DNA of 30,724 nt from JBDTNK01 sp039933775 (GCA_039933775.1 JBDTNK010000023.1:1-30724); one strand, 5' to 3'. Counted from the first letter of the stretch, positions 15,802-26,206 are shown. The notes: generated from the sequence alone by a model not told the origin. Numbers and translations: made by a program.

Positions 15802-15982
15802 GCATCCGACCGGCGGGCGAGCACGTGTGGTTGCATGAGCCGAGCGAACGTGGGATGGCCTAGGCGCGTTCGGTCAAATGCCTCCGTGGCGCGCATTAGC
15901 CGCAGGAATCGGCCTTCGGACGCCGTCGCTGAGCGTGGAGATCGGTCCACGCGGTCGCATCTCCCGGCTAACGCGCGTGGCG

Positions 15983-16044
15983 CGCGCGTATGACCATACG
16001 CGTGACTGGCATGGACAACTGCGCGGCTGACGCGCGTATGACCA
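15983..16044. promoter_or_regulatory. Direct and inverted repeats upstream of purN
   Basis: A 14-base direct repeat CGCGCGTATGACCA occurs at 15983-15996 and 16031-16044, 48 bases apart. The first copy also forms a perfect inverted repeat, CGCGTATG at 15985-15992 with CATACGCG at 15995-16002. A weaker relative, CGGCTAACGCGCGT, lies just upstream at 15965-15978, and CGGCTGACGCGCGT at 16024-16037 overlaps the second copy. The second copy ends 14 bases before the purN -10 box, a position suited to an operator or activator site. No known regulator motif is recognised. The rest of 15802-16072 shows nothing supportable. Confidence 0.5.
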
Positions 16045-16058
16045 CGGCACCTGCCCGC

Positions 16059-16064
16059 TAGGCT
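16059..16064 (+). promoter_or_regulatory. Putative leaderless -10 box for purN
   Basis: TAGGCT, then eight bases, then the purN ATG. The same hexamer precedes vapB. Confidence 0.5.
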
Positions 16065-16072
16065 TACCGGCC

Positions 16073-16690
16073 ATGAAGCTCGGTGTCCTCGTCTCGGGTC
16101 GTGGCAGCAACCTCGAGGCGGTGCTCGAAGCTGTGGCCGATGGTCGACTCGCCGCCATCGACCCCGTCATCGTGATCAGCAACCGACCGGGCGTTCGCGC
16201 GCTCGAGATCGCGGCACGCCACGGCATCCCCTCCAGTGTTCTCGCACGCAGGGCCTTCGTCGATGCCGGCGCGCGCGATCGCGCGATCGGCGAGGTGCTG
16301 GCGGAGGCATCGGTCCAGCTGGTGCTGCTGGTGGGGTACGACCAGCTGCTGCGTCCGCCGTACTTCGAGGCGTATCGCGGCCAAACGATCAACATCCATC
16401 CGAGCCTGCTGCCGCGCCACGGGGGAGCCGGGATGATGGGCGATGCGGTGCATCGGTCCGTGCTGGCGGCGGGCGATGCGGAGAGTGGGGCGACCGTGCA
16501 CGAAGTGACGCGCGAGCTCGATGCCGGCGCGGTGCTGGCGCAGGCGCGCGTACCCGTCCTCGCCGGCGACGATGCTGTCGCGCTGGCGGCGCGCGTCCTG
16601 GAGGTGGAGCATCGGTTGGTGGTGGAGACGCTGCGAGCGTTGGCGGCCAGGGGCGCTGACCGGCCGCAGGCAGGCCATCTGCTAGGATGA
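16073..16690 (+). CDS. purN: GAR transformylase PurN
   Basis: 205 residues. It transfers a formyl group from 10-formyltetrahydrofolate to GAR. LGVLVSGRGSNLEAVLEA at the N-terminus is the phosphate-binding start, and the catalytic trio is visible: Asn107 and His109 in INIHPSLLP, and Asp150 in ELDAGAVLAQ. The stretch after HPSLLP reads RHGGAGMMGDAVH rather than the common AFPGLHAQ, a natural variant of the cofactor loop. The end of the gene contains TAGGAT (16683-16688), a possible -10 box for the next gene. It is cut off from purF-purM by an opposite-strand gene and has its own promoter region. Confidence 0.95.
   Translation: MKLGVLVSGRGSNLEAVLEAVADGRLAAIDPVIVISNRPGVRALEIAARHGIPSSVLARRAFVDAGARDRAIGEVLAEASVQLVLLVGYDQLLRPPYFEAYRGQTINIHPSLLPRHGGAGMMGDAVHRSVLAAGDAESGATVHEVTRELDAGAVLAQARVPVLAGDDAVALAARVLEVEHRLVVETLRALAARGADRPQAGHLLG
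16683..16688 (+). promoter_or_regulatory. Possible -10 box before the third zinc-ribbon gene
   Basis: TAGGAT overlaps the purN stop codon. A transcript starting near 16695 would have a leader of about 50 bases that includes AGGAGA at 16731-16736, well placed for the ATG at 16748. Confidence 0.35.
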
Positions 16691-16747
16691 CCGGCAGCCT
16701 GACGCGCCGAGACACCGGTGCGCGCTCCGCAGGAGACCACGTCCCTC

Positions 16748-17323
16748 ATGCCTGAAGGCCTGCCGGATCCCGGACAGATCTGGAACGACTTCGTCAACAA
16801 TCCGATCGTCCAGCTCGCCGGACAGCTCGTCGTCGTCTACGTCGTGATGCTGTGGCTGGGCACGGCGTATTGGGCCTTCCGCGACATGCAGGCGCGGACC
16901 GAGAACCCGATCTATCCCTACTTCGCGGCGGCGCTGATCATCTTCTTCACGCCGCTCCTCTTCGTCTTCGCCGTGGTCCTGTACCTCATCGTGCGGCCGC
17001 GCGAGACGATGGCCGAGGTCTACGAGCGCAGCCTGGCGGAGGAGTCGCTCCTGGCCGAGGTCGAGAAGAACCAGCTCTGCCCGACCTGCCGCGACCGGGT
17101 CGAGAGTGACTGGCTCGTCTGTCCGAACTGCCGCACCCGGCTGCACCGCGTCTGTTCGTCGTGCGGCCGCCTGACGCAGCCGGAGTGGAGCATCTGCGCC
17201 TTCTGCGGGCAGGATCTCGATCGCCCCGCGCGTCGGGCGTCGGCGGCAGCGTCCGCCGCGACTGACGAGGCGGGTGCGGCCGCCGACCGCAGCGGCCTGC
17301 GGCGCGCGCCCCAGCAGGGCTGA
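16748..17323 (+). CDS. Two-helix membrane protein with C-terminal double zinc ribbon
   Basis: 191 residues, function unknown. Two hydrophobic helices (about 24-44 and 57-82) are followed by a charged, probably helical linker (85-108) and two zinc ribbons with Cys pairs at 111/114, 125/128, 136/139 and 150/153. The tail is Ala-rich. ATG 16748 is preferred over the in-frame GTG at 16718 because AGGAGA lies at 16731-16736. It reverses the order of the two zinc-ribbon proteins before purL, where the ribbons are N-terminal to the helices. The DUF-like plan of anchored double ribbon is common in Chloroflexota and Actinobacteria, in my recollection. It is followed after 15 bases by a CPBP protease. 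Confidence 0.85.
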   Translation: MPEGLPDPGQIWNDFVNNPIVQLAGQLVVVYVVMLWLGTAYWAFRDMQARTENPIYPYFAAALIIFFTPLLFVFAVVLYLIVRPRETMAEVYERSLAEESLLAEVEKNQLCPTCRDRVESDWLVCPNCRTRLHRVCSSCGRLTQPEWSICAFCGQDLDRPARRASAAASAATDEAGAAADRSGLRRAPQQG

Positions 17324-17338
17324 TCGCGCCTCGTCCCG

Positions 17339-18388
17339 GTGGATCCGCGTCGCCCGGTGGATCCGGACGTCCCGTCAGCGTCGCGCGTCACGGCTGATCG
17401 CGCCGACTTCGAGCGCTTCGACGCCACCGGCTTTCCACGCGACGCCAGGGCGCGACGCAACCCGTTTCCGGCGTGGCCGGCGGCGCTCGTCGCGGTCATT
17501 GGCTTCTTGTGTCTGCTCTTCGGCATCGGGTTGACCGGGTCAGCCGGGATCGGCGACATCCCGGCGTCTGCCGCGGAGACCGGCCGGACGCTGACGCTCG
17601 CGGGCCTCGGGCTGCTGCTGCTTGGCCTGGCCGGCGCGGCGGCGCGCTCACTCGCGGTCCGCCGTCACCTGCCCGTGGAGCGCTATCGCGGCCCGTCGAT
17701 CCTGCTGCTCTTCGCGCTCGTCCTGGTACTCGGCAACGCGCTCTCGCTGCCGTTCGCCTCGCAGCTCGCCGGCGCGCTGCTGGGTGGCGAGGCGCTCCCG
17801 ACCGGCGTCGCGATCCTGGTGCTCGTCATCACGCCGGTCGCGTTCCTGGTCGTCACCACCCTCTTCGTCCTGCTGCCGCGCGCGCTCGCCGGGCTGCGCC
17901 TGACCGACGGGCCCGACACGCTGATCAACGTTCTGAAGGGCATCGGCTACGGCGTCGCGATGTGGCTGGGCGCGGCCATCGTCAGTGCCATCGTGGCGCT
18001 CATCTTCCAGGCGCTGACCGGTAAGCCCGTCAGCGAGGAGCAGGCGGTCGTCAACCTCATCGGCGCTTTGCCGCTGCCGCTGGCCCTGCTGGCCGCGGCG
18101 GTCCTGGCGCCTTTGGCCGAGGAGCTCTTCTTCCGCGGCGTGGCATTCAACGCGTGGGAGCGTGAGCGCGGGCCGCGCTGGGCGCTCTTCGGCTCCGCGC
18201 TGCTCTTCGCCGCGGTCCACCTGCTCGACGGAGCGTTTCTCGTCTTCTTCCCGATCCTGCTCGTGGGGCTCGCGCTGGCCTTCGTCTACCAGCGCACGCG
18301 CAGCCTGCCGACCGTGTTCGGCATGCACGCCGCCTTCAACGCGATCAGCCTCCTGCTCGCCTTCTTCTTGCCCGATCTGCCCCAATAA
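17339..18388 (+). CDS. CPBP-family intramembrane metalloprotease
   Basis: 349 residues. A hydrophilic N-terminus (about 45 residues) precedes about eight hydrophobic helices. The CPBP (CAAX protease/Abi) motifs are all present: EELFFRG (Glu261, Glu262, Arg266), FAAVHLLDG (His294) and FGMHAAFNA (His330, Asn334). Bacterial members cleave or process membrane substrates, in some cases anti-sigma factors or bacteriocin-related peptides; the substrate here is unknown. The start is uncertain: GTG at 17339 or an in-frame GTG at 17357, both within a repeated GGTGGATCCG word. The gene follows the zinc-ribbon membrane gene by 15 bases, so the two are likely co-transcribed. Confidence 0.92.
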   Translation: MDPRRPVDPDVPSASRVTADRADFERFDATGFPRDARARRNPFPAWPAALVAVIGFLCLLFGIGLTGSAGIGDIPASAAETGRTLTLAGLGLLLLGLAGAAARSLAVRRHLPVERYRGPSILLLFALVLVLGNALSLPFASQLAGALLGGEALPTGVAILVLVITPVAFLVVTTLFVLLPRALAGLRLTDGPDTLINVLKGIGYGVAMWLGAAIVSAIVALIFQALTGKPVSEEQAVVNLIGALPLPLALLAAAVLAPLAEELFFRGVAFNAWERERGPRWALFGSALLFAAVHLLDGAFLVFFPILLVGLALAFVYQRTRSLPTVFGMHAAFNAISLLLAFFLPDLPQ

Positions 18389-18421
18389 GCGGGCGGTAAC
18401 TGGGCGATCAGCGGGCTCGCG

Positions 18422-18427
18422 TAGCCT
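18422..18427 (+). promoter_or_regulatory. Putative leaderless -10 box for the RadC-like gene
   Basis: TAGCCT, eight bases, then ATG at 18436. No ribosome binding site is present between the box and the start. Confidence 0.5.
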
Positions 18428-18435
18428 GCGACGCC

Positions 18436-19116
18436 ATGACGACAGCGCAGCTGCCCGAGCCTATCCGCCTGCCGTTGGCTCGCGACCGCCCGCTCGGTTT
18501 CGAGCCGCCCGCCTCTGAGACCGATGCCCTGCTCGCCACGGTCATCGGCGGCCGCGGGGCGCTGGCCGCGGCGCGCGCGGCCCTCGACCGATTCGGCCTG
18601 GCGGGCCTGCGCGACACCGAGCCCGATGCGCTTGGAGAGCTGCCCGGCTGGCGCCCGGAACGCGCCGCGGCGATGGCCGCGGCATTCGAACTGGCGCGCC
18701 GCTGCGCCGCGGCATGGCCGGCGAACCCGTGGCAGGTTCGCACCCCCGCCGACATTGCGGAGCACCTGCTGCCGGTCATGGGCCCGCTGCCACGCGAAGA
18801 GCTGCGCGTGCTGCTCCTCAACACCAAGAACGTCGTCACCGGCGAGACGACGGTGTACGTCGGCAACCTTGCCGGCTCGAGCGTGCGCGTCGGCGAGGTG
18901 TACCGCGATGCCGTCCGCCGCGACGCCGCGAGCATCGTGGTGGCGCACAACCACCCCTCGGGGGACCCGTCGCCCTCGTCGGAGGACCTGCGCATCACCG
19001 GCGAGCTGGCATCGGCCGGGCGGCTGCTCGACATCGAGCTGCTCGATCATCTCGTCATCGGACGGGACCGATGGCTCTCGCTCCGCGCCCTCGGGGCGCT
19101 GGCGCCCAGAACCTGA
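18436..19116 (+). CDS. radC: RadC-like JAMM-domain protein (UPF0758)
   Basis: 226 residues, the usual RadC length. The N-terminal third (about 20-95) is a helical, helix-hairpin-helix-like region (FGLAGLRDTEPDALGELPGW). The C-terminal JAB/MPN domain carries the metal motif HNHPSGDPSPSSED, with His171, His173 and Asp184, and an upstream EEL at 121-123 that could supply the glutamate. RadC was once named for DNA repair, but its biochemical role is unsettled, and it is often found near mobile or toxin genes. Here a BrnT-type toxin follows 34 bases after the stop. Confidence 0.93.
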   Translation: MTTAQLPEPIRLPLARDRPLGFEPPASETDALLATVIGGRGALAAARAALDRFGLAGLRDTEPDALGELPGWRPERAAAMAAAFELARRCAAAWPANPWQVRTPADIAEHLLPVMGPLPREELRVLLLNTKNVVTGETTVYVGNLAGSSVRVGEVYRDAVRRDAASIVVAHNHPSGDPSPSSEDLRITGELASAGRLLDIELLDHLVIGRDRWLSLRALGALAPRT

Positions 19117-19150
19117 TCATCGACATGCAAGGCCCCATACAACGCCGACC

Positions 19151-19456
19151 GTGAACGAGCTGGAGCTTGAATGGGACCCAGAGAAGGCAGCACGGGTGGC
19201 GCGTGAGCACGGAGTCACCTTCGACGAAGCATCCACCGTGTTCCTCGACCCGCTCGCGGCCACGAGCCACGACAAACAGCACTCGGACTGCGAGGATCGG
19301 TACGTGACGATAGGGACTACATCTGCGGCGCGGCTCGTCGTTGTTGCCCATACCGATCGCGGCGCTAGGATGAGGGTGATTACCGCACGGCTGGCCACAG
19401 CGTCAGAGAAGAGAGCATATGAGCAAGCCGAAGATCCAAGACCCCGACATCTCTGA
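19151..19456 (+). CDS. brnT: BrnT-family toxin
   Basis: 101 residues from GTG 19151. BrnT toxins are RelE-fold ribonucleases that cut RNA during translation. The family pattern is visible: ELEWDPEKAARVAREHGVTF near the start, FDEASTVFLDP, then the middle strands EDRYVTIGTT and RLVVVAHTDR, and the C-terminal RMRVITARLATASEKRAYE. The open frame runs upstream through radC but only this part has family character. The GTG is chosen because it directly precedes the conserved ELEWD. There is no strong Shine-Dalgarno; TACAAC lies seven bases before the GTG and may be a weak -10 box. Confidence 0.9.
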   Translation: MNELELEWDPEKAARVAREHGVTFDEASTVFLDPLAATSHDKQHSDCEDRYVTIGTTSAARLVVVAHTDRGARMRVITARLATASEKRAYEQAEDPRPRHL

Positions 19457-19595
19457 GGAATACGACTTCACTCGCGCAAAGCGGGGCGTGCATCACGAAG
19501 CTGCGAGCGCGGGCATCCGCATCGTCCACGTGGCCGACGCAGAAGACAAGGCGGCGCGTGACACCGCCAAGGACCGGTCCGCCGACCGTCGGTAG
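19419..19595 (+). CDS. Short putative antitoxin paired with BrnT
   Basis: 58 residues, overlapping the end of the toxin gene by 38 bases. The ATG at 19419 has a purine-rich GAGAAGAGAG just before it. The protein begins MSKPKIQDPDISEEYDFTRA and continues KRGVHHEAA, close to the EYDFS..RGK..A start common in one group of antitoxins that accompany such toxins. The second half (IRIVHVADAEDKAARDTAKD) lacks the usual PDxxSVNxAL helix of the ribbon-helix-helix group. It may be a diverged or truncated antitoxin. Location and overlap are the main evidence; BrnA proper is not claimed. Confidence 0.65.
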   Translation: MSKPKIQDPDISEEYDFTRAKRGVHHEAASAGIRIVHVADAEDKAARDTAKDRSADRR

Positions 19596-19651
19596 CAGCT
19601 CCGGCGGCCCCTTCGCTCGAAGTGAGTCGGCCGTCGGCGCTTTGGACTGCT

Positions 19652-20920
19652 CTACGGAACGACGACCCGGTACAGCGCCCCGTCGCCCAGTGAGACGAGG
19701 TAGATCTCGCCCCCCTCGTCAACGCCAAACGAGCTGACCTGGCGTCCCGATTCGAGCACCAGCTTGGGGGTGATCGTGCCCTCGTCGACATGCAGCGTGA
19801 AGATCAGGCCGGAGCAGTGGTCGCCAAAGACGTAGATGCCGTCCAGCGCCGGTTGGGCGGCGCCGCGGTAGACGTAGCCCCCGGTCACCGAGCAGCCCTG
19901 GTCGTGGCTATACTCGGCGATCGGCGCCACGAACGGCGACTGGTCGCAGGTCTCGCTGCCGAAGCAGTGCCGGCCCTCCATCATCGACCAGCCGTAGTTC
20001 TCGCCGCCTGCCGAGTCGCCGGGCTGGCGGTTGATCTCCTCCCAGGCGCGCTGTCCGACATCGGCGATATACAGGTCGCCGCTTTCCGGATCAAAGCTGA
20101 AGCGCCACGGGTTGCGCAGGCCCCATGCCCAGATCTCCGGCGCGCCCTGGCCGGCGTGGGCACCATCGGCCGCAAACGGATTGTCCGATGGAACCGCGTA
20201 GGCAGCGCCGGGTGCAGGTGCGCTGTCGACATCGAGGCGCAGGATCGTGCCGAGCAAGGTCCCCGGATCCTGCCCATTGCCGAACTGGTCGTTTGCGCCA
20301 CCGCCATCGCCCAGGGCGACGTACAGGTAGCCATCGGGCCCAAAGGCAAGCTGGCCGCCGTTGTGGTTGCCGGCGGGGTCGGGAACCGCGAAGAGCACCC
20401 GCAGCGAGGCCGGGTCGACGCGCGTGCCATCCGCGCTGGCGCTGAGCTCGGCGAGGGTGTCGGCGCCATCGGCCGCCGCGGTGTAGGTGACGAAGAGGCG
20501 CCGGTTCTGTGCGTAGTCGGGGTGGAAGGCGAGGCCAAGCAGGCCCTGCTCGCCGCCCGCGACGACGACAGCGGACAGGTCGACGAACGGGTCGCCGCGC
20601 ACGCTGCCGTCAGACTCGACGACGCGCACCCGGCCGCTGCGCTCGTTGACGTAAAGCAGGCCGCTGCCGTCGCCCGCGTTCGTGAGGCCGATCGGCTCCG
20701 ACAGGCCGCCGGCGAACGGCTCGAGGGCAAGCGCATCGGGCCCCGACGGCAGTGGGTCCAGCGTGAAACTCGCCTCCGGACCCGCCGAGGCCGGGGCGGA
20801 GGCCGACAGCCCGACGCTCGCCGGCGGAACCGACAGGGTCGGGGAGCGGCTGGCATCGGTCTGGCAGGCCGCCAACGCCGTGATCGTCAGCAGGAGCGCG
20901 AGGGCGCGATGGATTCGCAT
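19652..20920 (-). CDS. Lipoprotein aldose sugar dehydrogenase, PQQ-type beta-propeller
   Basis: 422 residues from ATG 20920. A lipoprotein signal ends in the lipobox LAAC (Cys19), followed by a Ser/Ala/Pro linker and a soluble-glucose-dehydrogenase (GSDH/YliI) propeller. Landmarks: EPIGLTNAGDGSGLLYVNE, GEQGLLGLAFHPDY (123-136), GNHNGGQLAFGPDGYLYVAL (His186 likely catalytic), GLRNPWRFSFDPESGDLYIA and ENYGWSMMEG. A disulfide-like pair RHCFGSETC is typical of this subgroup. It probably oxidises aldose sugars outside the cell membrane using PQQ, though PQQ use cannot be shown from sequence alone. The start is fixed by the signal peptide and a TACGCT box eight bases before it. It is divergent from glgE by 55 bases. 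Confidence 0.92.
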   Translation of the reverse strand: MRIHRALALLLTITALAACQTDASRSPTLSVPPASVGLSASAPASAGPEASFTLDPLPSGPDALALEPFAGGLSEPIGLTNAGDGSGLLYVNERSGRVRVVESDGSVRGDPFVDLSAVVVAGGEQGLLGLAFHPDYAQNRRLFVTYTAAADGADTLAELSASADGTRVDPASLRVLFAVPDPAGNHNGGQLAFGPDGYLYVALGDGGGANDQFGNGQDPGTLLGTILRLDVDSAPAPGAAYAVPSDNPFAADGAHAGQGAPEIWAWGLRNPWRFSFDPESGDLYIADVGQRAWEEINRQPGDSAGGENYGWSMMEGRHCFGSETCDQSPFVAPIAEYSHDQGCSVTGGYVYRGAAQPALDGIYVFGDHCSGLIFTLHVDEGTITPKLVLESGRQVSSFGVDEGGEIYLVSLGDGALYRVVVP

Positions 20921-20928
20921 CGCCGCCA

Positions 20929-20934
20929 AGCGTA
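20929..20934 (-). promoter_or_regulatory. Putative leaderless -10 box for the sugar dehydrogenase
   Basis: On the - strand this reads TACGCT, then eight bases, then ATG at 20920. Confidence 0.5.
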
Positions 20935-20957
20935 CCCAACGCGCGCGACTGATCGAG

Positions 20958-20963
20958 TACGGT
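20958..20963 (+). promoter_or_regulatory. Possible -10 box for glgE-treS-mak
   Basis: TACGGT lies twelve bases before the glgE ATG, giving a leader of only a few bases. It is 23 bases from the divergent TACGCT box, so one bound regulator could affect both genes. Confidence 0.4.
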
Positions 20964-20975
20964 TGAGCCTGACCG

Positions 20976-23137
<2,162 letters not shown>

Positions 23138-23141
<4 letters not shown>

Positions 23142-24841
23142 CGACGCAGCCGGCAGCGCACTCCTGGAAGCGACGAGCTCCCCAGCTGTTGGGCGACGAC
23201 CCGCTCTGGTACAAGGACGCGATCATCTACCAGCTCCACGTGAAGGCCTTCTTCGACTTCACGAACGACGGGATGGGGGATTTTGCCGGGCTGACCGAGA
23301 AGCTCGACTACATCAGTGAGCTGGGCGTGACCGCCGTCTGGCTGCTGCCCTTCTATCCGTCGCCGCTGCGCGACGATGGCTACGACATCGCCGATTTCAC
23401 GAACGTGCACCCCGACTACGGAACGCTGCGCGACCTGCGCATCTTCGTGCGCGAGGCGCACCGCCGCGGCCTTCGGGTGATCACCGAGCTCGTCGTCAAC
23501 CACACCAGCGACCAGCACCCGTGGTTCGTGGAGTCGCGCTCGTCACGCTCCAACCCGCGTCGCAACTGGTACGTGTGGAGCGATACGGACCAGCGCTACC
23601 AGGACGCGCGGATCATCTTCACCGACACCGAGTCGTCGAACTGGGCCTGGGACCAGGGGACGCAGGGCTATTACTGGCATCGGTTCTTCAGCCATCAGCC
23701 GGACCTGAACTACGACAACCCGCAGGTCGTGCGCGCCATCACGCGGGTGATGCGCTTCTGGCTCGACCTCGGGATCGACGGCATGCGCCTCGATGCGGTG
23801 CCGTACCTGGTCGAGCGAGAGGGCACGAGCGGCGAAAACCTGCCGGAGACGCACGCGATCCTCCATGGGCTACGCCGCGTGGTCGACGAGAAATATCCGG
23901 GCCGGATGCTCTTGGCTGAGGCGAACCAGTGGCCGCCCGACGTGCTGCCCTACTTCGGCACCGATGAGGCGCCCGAGGCGCACATGGCTTTCCACTTCCC
24001 GCTCATGCCACGCATCTGGATCGCGCTGCGGCGCGAGGACCGCTACCCGATCGTCGAGATCATGCAGCAGACGCCAAAGATTCCGGCCAAGGCGCAATGG
24101 GCGACCTTCCTGCGCAACCACGACGAGCTCACGCTCGAGATGGTGACCGATGAAGAGCGCGACTACATGTACAACGAATACGCACGCGACCACCGCATGC
24201 GCATCAACGTCGGGATCCGGCGCCGGCTCGCCCCGCTCGTCGACAACAGTCGCCGCCGCCTGGAGCTGCTGAACTCGCTGCTGCTCTCGATCAAGGGCAC
24301 GCCGATTATCTACTACGGCGATGAGCTTGGCATGGGCGACAACGTCTACCTGGGCGACCGCAATGGCGTCCGCACACCGATGCAGTGGACCGGCGACCGA
24401 AACGCTGGCTTCTCGCGAGCCGATGCGCACGCGCTCTACTCGCCGCTCATCAGCGATCCGGTGTACGGCTACCAGGCCGTCAACGTGGAGGCGCAGCAGC
24501 GCGTCCCCGGATCGCTTCTCAACTGGATGAAGCGGATCATCCGCGTGCGCCGCGCGCACCCGGTGTTCGGGCGAGGCACGCTCGAGTTCCTGGACCCGAA
24601 GAACCGCCGCGTGCTCGTCTACCTGCGCGAGCTCGACGGCTCCACCATCCTGTGCGTCGCGAACCTGTCCCGCTTCGCGCAGTACGTGGAGCTCGACCTG
24701 GCGCAGTACGTCGGACGCGTGCCGACCGAGCTGATCGGTCGGGTCGCGTTCCCGACCATCGGGGAGCTGCCGTACCTGCTCACCATGGGCCCGCACGACT
24801 TCTTCTGGTTCGAGCTCACGGAGCCCGATGCCGCCAGCTGA
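23138..24841 (+). CDS. treS: Trehalose synthase TreS (maltose/trehalose isomerase)
   Basis: 567 residues, the size of TreS without a fused maltokinase. It interconverts trehalose and maltose, feeding the GlgE pathway. GH13 motifs: YQLHVKAFFDFTNDGMGDF (31-49), GVTAVWLLPFYPSPLRDDGY (63-82), TELVVNHTSDQHPWF, nucleophile Asp219 in GMRLDAVPYL, acid Glu261 in LLAEANQWP and Asp329 in FLRNHDELTLEM. DGMGDFAGL and PSPLRDDGYDI are characteristic of TreS. The start is taken at the ATG overlapping the glgE stop; the open frame upstream is the glgE shadow. The gene is followed by maltokinase after 48 bases. Confidence 0.96.
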
Positions 24842-24861
24842 CCGCAGCAGCGTCGTGCGGC

Positions 24862-24877
24862 GGATATCCGGATATCC
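24862..24877. repeat. Double palindrome between treS and mak
   Basis: GGATATCC occurs twice in tandem, so the whole 16-base block is also a perfect palindrome. It lies in the 48-base gap between treS and the maltokinase start. It could be a protein-binding site or a small hairpin in the message. Confidence 0.4.
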
Positions 24878-24889
24878 CTGGCGGCAGCC

Positions 24890-26188
24890 GTGACAGACCA
24901 CCTCGACCCCGCCTGGCTGGCACGGCAGCGCTGGTTTCGATCCAAGCAGCGCCCGATCGCCAGCGTCGCCGAGGTCGACCGCGCGCCACTGACCGATGCC
25001 GCGGCCCTCTCCGTCCTAGAGGTCGCCTACGCCGATAGCGGTGCGCCTGACCGCTACCTCGTCCCACTCGTCGGGAACGAAGAGCCGGCGGACGGCGACG
25101 GCGCGTGGAGCCGGTTGGTCGCCGCCATGACCGAGGACGCCCAGCTGCGCGCGAGCCGCGGGCGCTTCCTCGCCACGCACACCGTCGCGCTCGACGACTT
25201 GCTGCCATCCGCCGCGACCGCCGCGCAGGCACTCTCCGAGCGCCGCATGAGCGTCGAACAGTCGAACACGTCGGTCGTCCTCGGCGATCGGCTGGTTCTC
25301 AAGCTGTACCGGTTGCTCGAGCCCGGCGAGAACCCCGACGTCGAGATCAGCGTCTTCCTGAGCCGGGCCGGCTTCACGGACACGCCAGCGGTCGCGGGCT
25401 CACTCACGTACGAGCCCGATGCCGGCGAGCCCGCCGCCGCGGCCATGCTCCAGGTCTTCGTCGCGTCGAGCGGCGATGCCTGGGCGTCGATGCTTCATGC
25501 GCTGGCGACCGATCCAGACGCCGCGATCGCGCAGGCGGCGGCGATCGGACGGCTCACCGCGGCGATGCACGCGGCGCTCGCCTCACGCCCGGATGATGGC
25601 GCCTTCCCGGCACGCGCGGCGACCGTGGCGGAGACGGCCGTGTGGCGCGCATCCGCCGAGCAGCAGCTATCGCAGGCTGTCACCGCGGTGAGCGCCGTCG
25701 CCCACGCCCGGCTCGTCGCCCTGGCTCCGCGACTGACCGCCCGCTTCGCCGACACGTTCGGCACCGCCACCGGCGAAGCGCGCCTCAGCCGAATCCATGG
25801 CGACTACCACTTAGGGCAGCTGCTGGCGCGACGCGACGGCGGCTTCAGCGTCATCGACTTCGAGGGCGAGCCGGCGCGGCCACTGCGCGAGCGGCGCATG
25901 CCGTCGAGCCCGCTGCGCGACGTGGCCGGCCTGCTGCGCAGCCTAGACTATGCCGCCCGGACCGCCGAAGCCGGCAAGCACGCGACCGGTTTCGCCGCCG
26001 AACCCTGGTTGGATGAGGCACGCTCCGCGTTTCTCGAATCGTACGGAGACATCGGTCCTGGCGGGCGGAGTCTACTGGCCGCCTTTGAGCTCGAAAAGGC
26101 CTGCTATGAGGTTCGCTACGAGGCGAACAATCGGCCCGACTGGCTGTGGTTGCCCCTCGCCGCGGTGGAACGCCTGGCCGCGCAATGA
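24890..26188 (+). CDS. mak: Maltokinase (Mak/Pep2)
   Basis: 432 residues. It phosphorylates maltose with ATP to maltose-1-phosphate, the GlgE donor. The aminoglycoside-phosphotransferase-like kinase fold is visible: N-terminal cap with WLARQRWFRSKQ, EQSNTSVVLGDRLVLKLYR (Lys138) with EPGENPD, catalytic HGDYHLGQLL (Asp305), metal-binding VIDFEGEP (Asp323), SPLRDVAGLLRSLDYAA and KACYEVRYEANNRPDWLWLP at the end. It is a separate protein, not the C-terminal part of a TreS fusion. The start is a GTG with no clear Shine-Dalgarno; the conserved N-terminus fixes it. It converges on the MMPL gene with only 18 bases between stops. Confidence 0.95.
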   Translation: MTDHLDPAWLARQRWFRSKQRPIASVAEVDRAPLTDAAALSVLEVAYADSGAPDRYLVPLVGNEEPADGDGAWSRLVAAMTEDAQLRASRGRFLATHTVALDDLLPSAATAAQALSERRMSVEQSNTSVVLGDRLVLKLYRLLEPGENPDVEISVFLSRAGFTDTPAVAGSLTYEPDAGEPAAAAMLQVFVASSGDAWASMLHALATDPDAAIAQAAAIGRLTAAMHAALASRPDDGAFPARAATVAETAVWRASAEQQLSQAVTAVSAVAHARLVALAPRLTARFADTFGTATGEARLSRIHGDYHLGQLLARRDGGFSVIDFEGEPARPLRERRMPSSPLRDVAGLLRSLDYAARTAEAGKHATGFAAEPWLDEARSAFLESYGDIGPGGRSLLAAFELEKACYEVRYEANNRPDWLWLPLAAVERLAAQ

Positions 26189-26206
26189 CCGGCACCGACC
26201 TGGGCG

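Noticed and set aside
15358..15993. Plus-strand frame of 211 codons across 15358-15993
   Set aside because: It is antisense to the small membrane protein and then runs through a repeat-bearing intergenic region; composition is non-coding.
18436..19595. RadC plus BrnT as a defence island
   Set aside because: RadC is a common marker near mobile genes, but no restriction, CRISPR, Abi or other defence gene accompanies the pair here.
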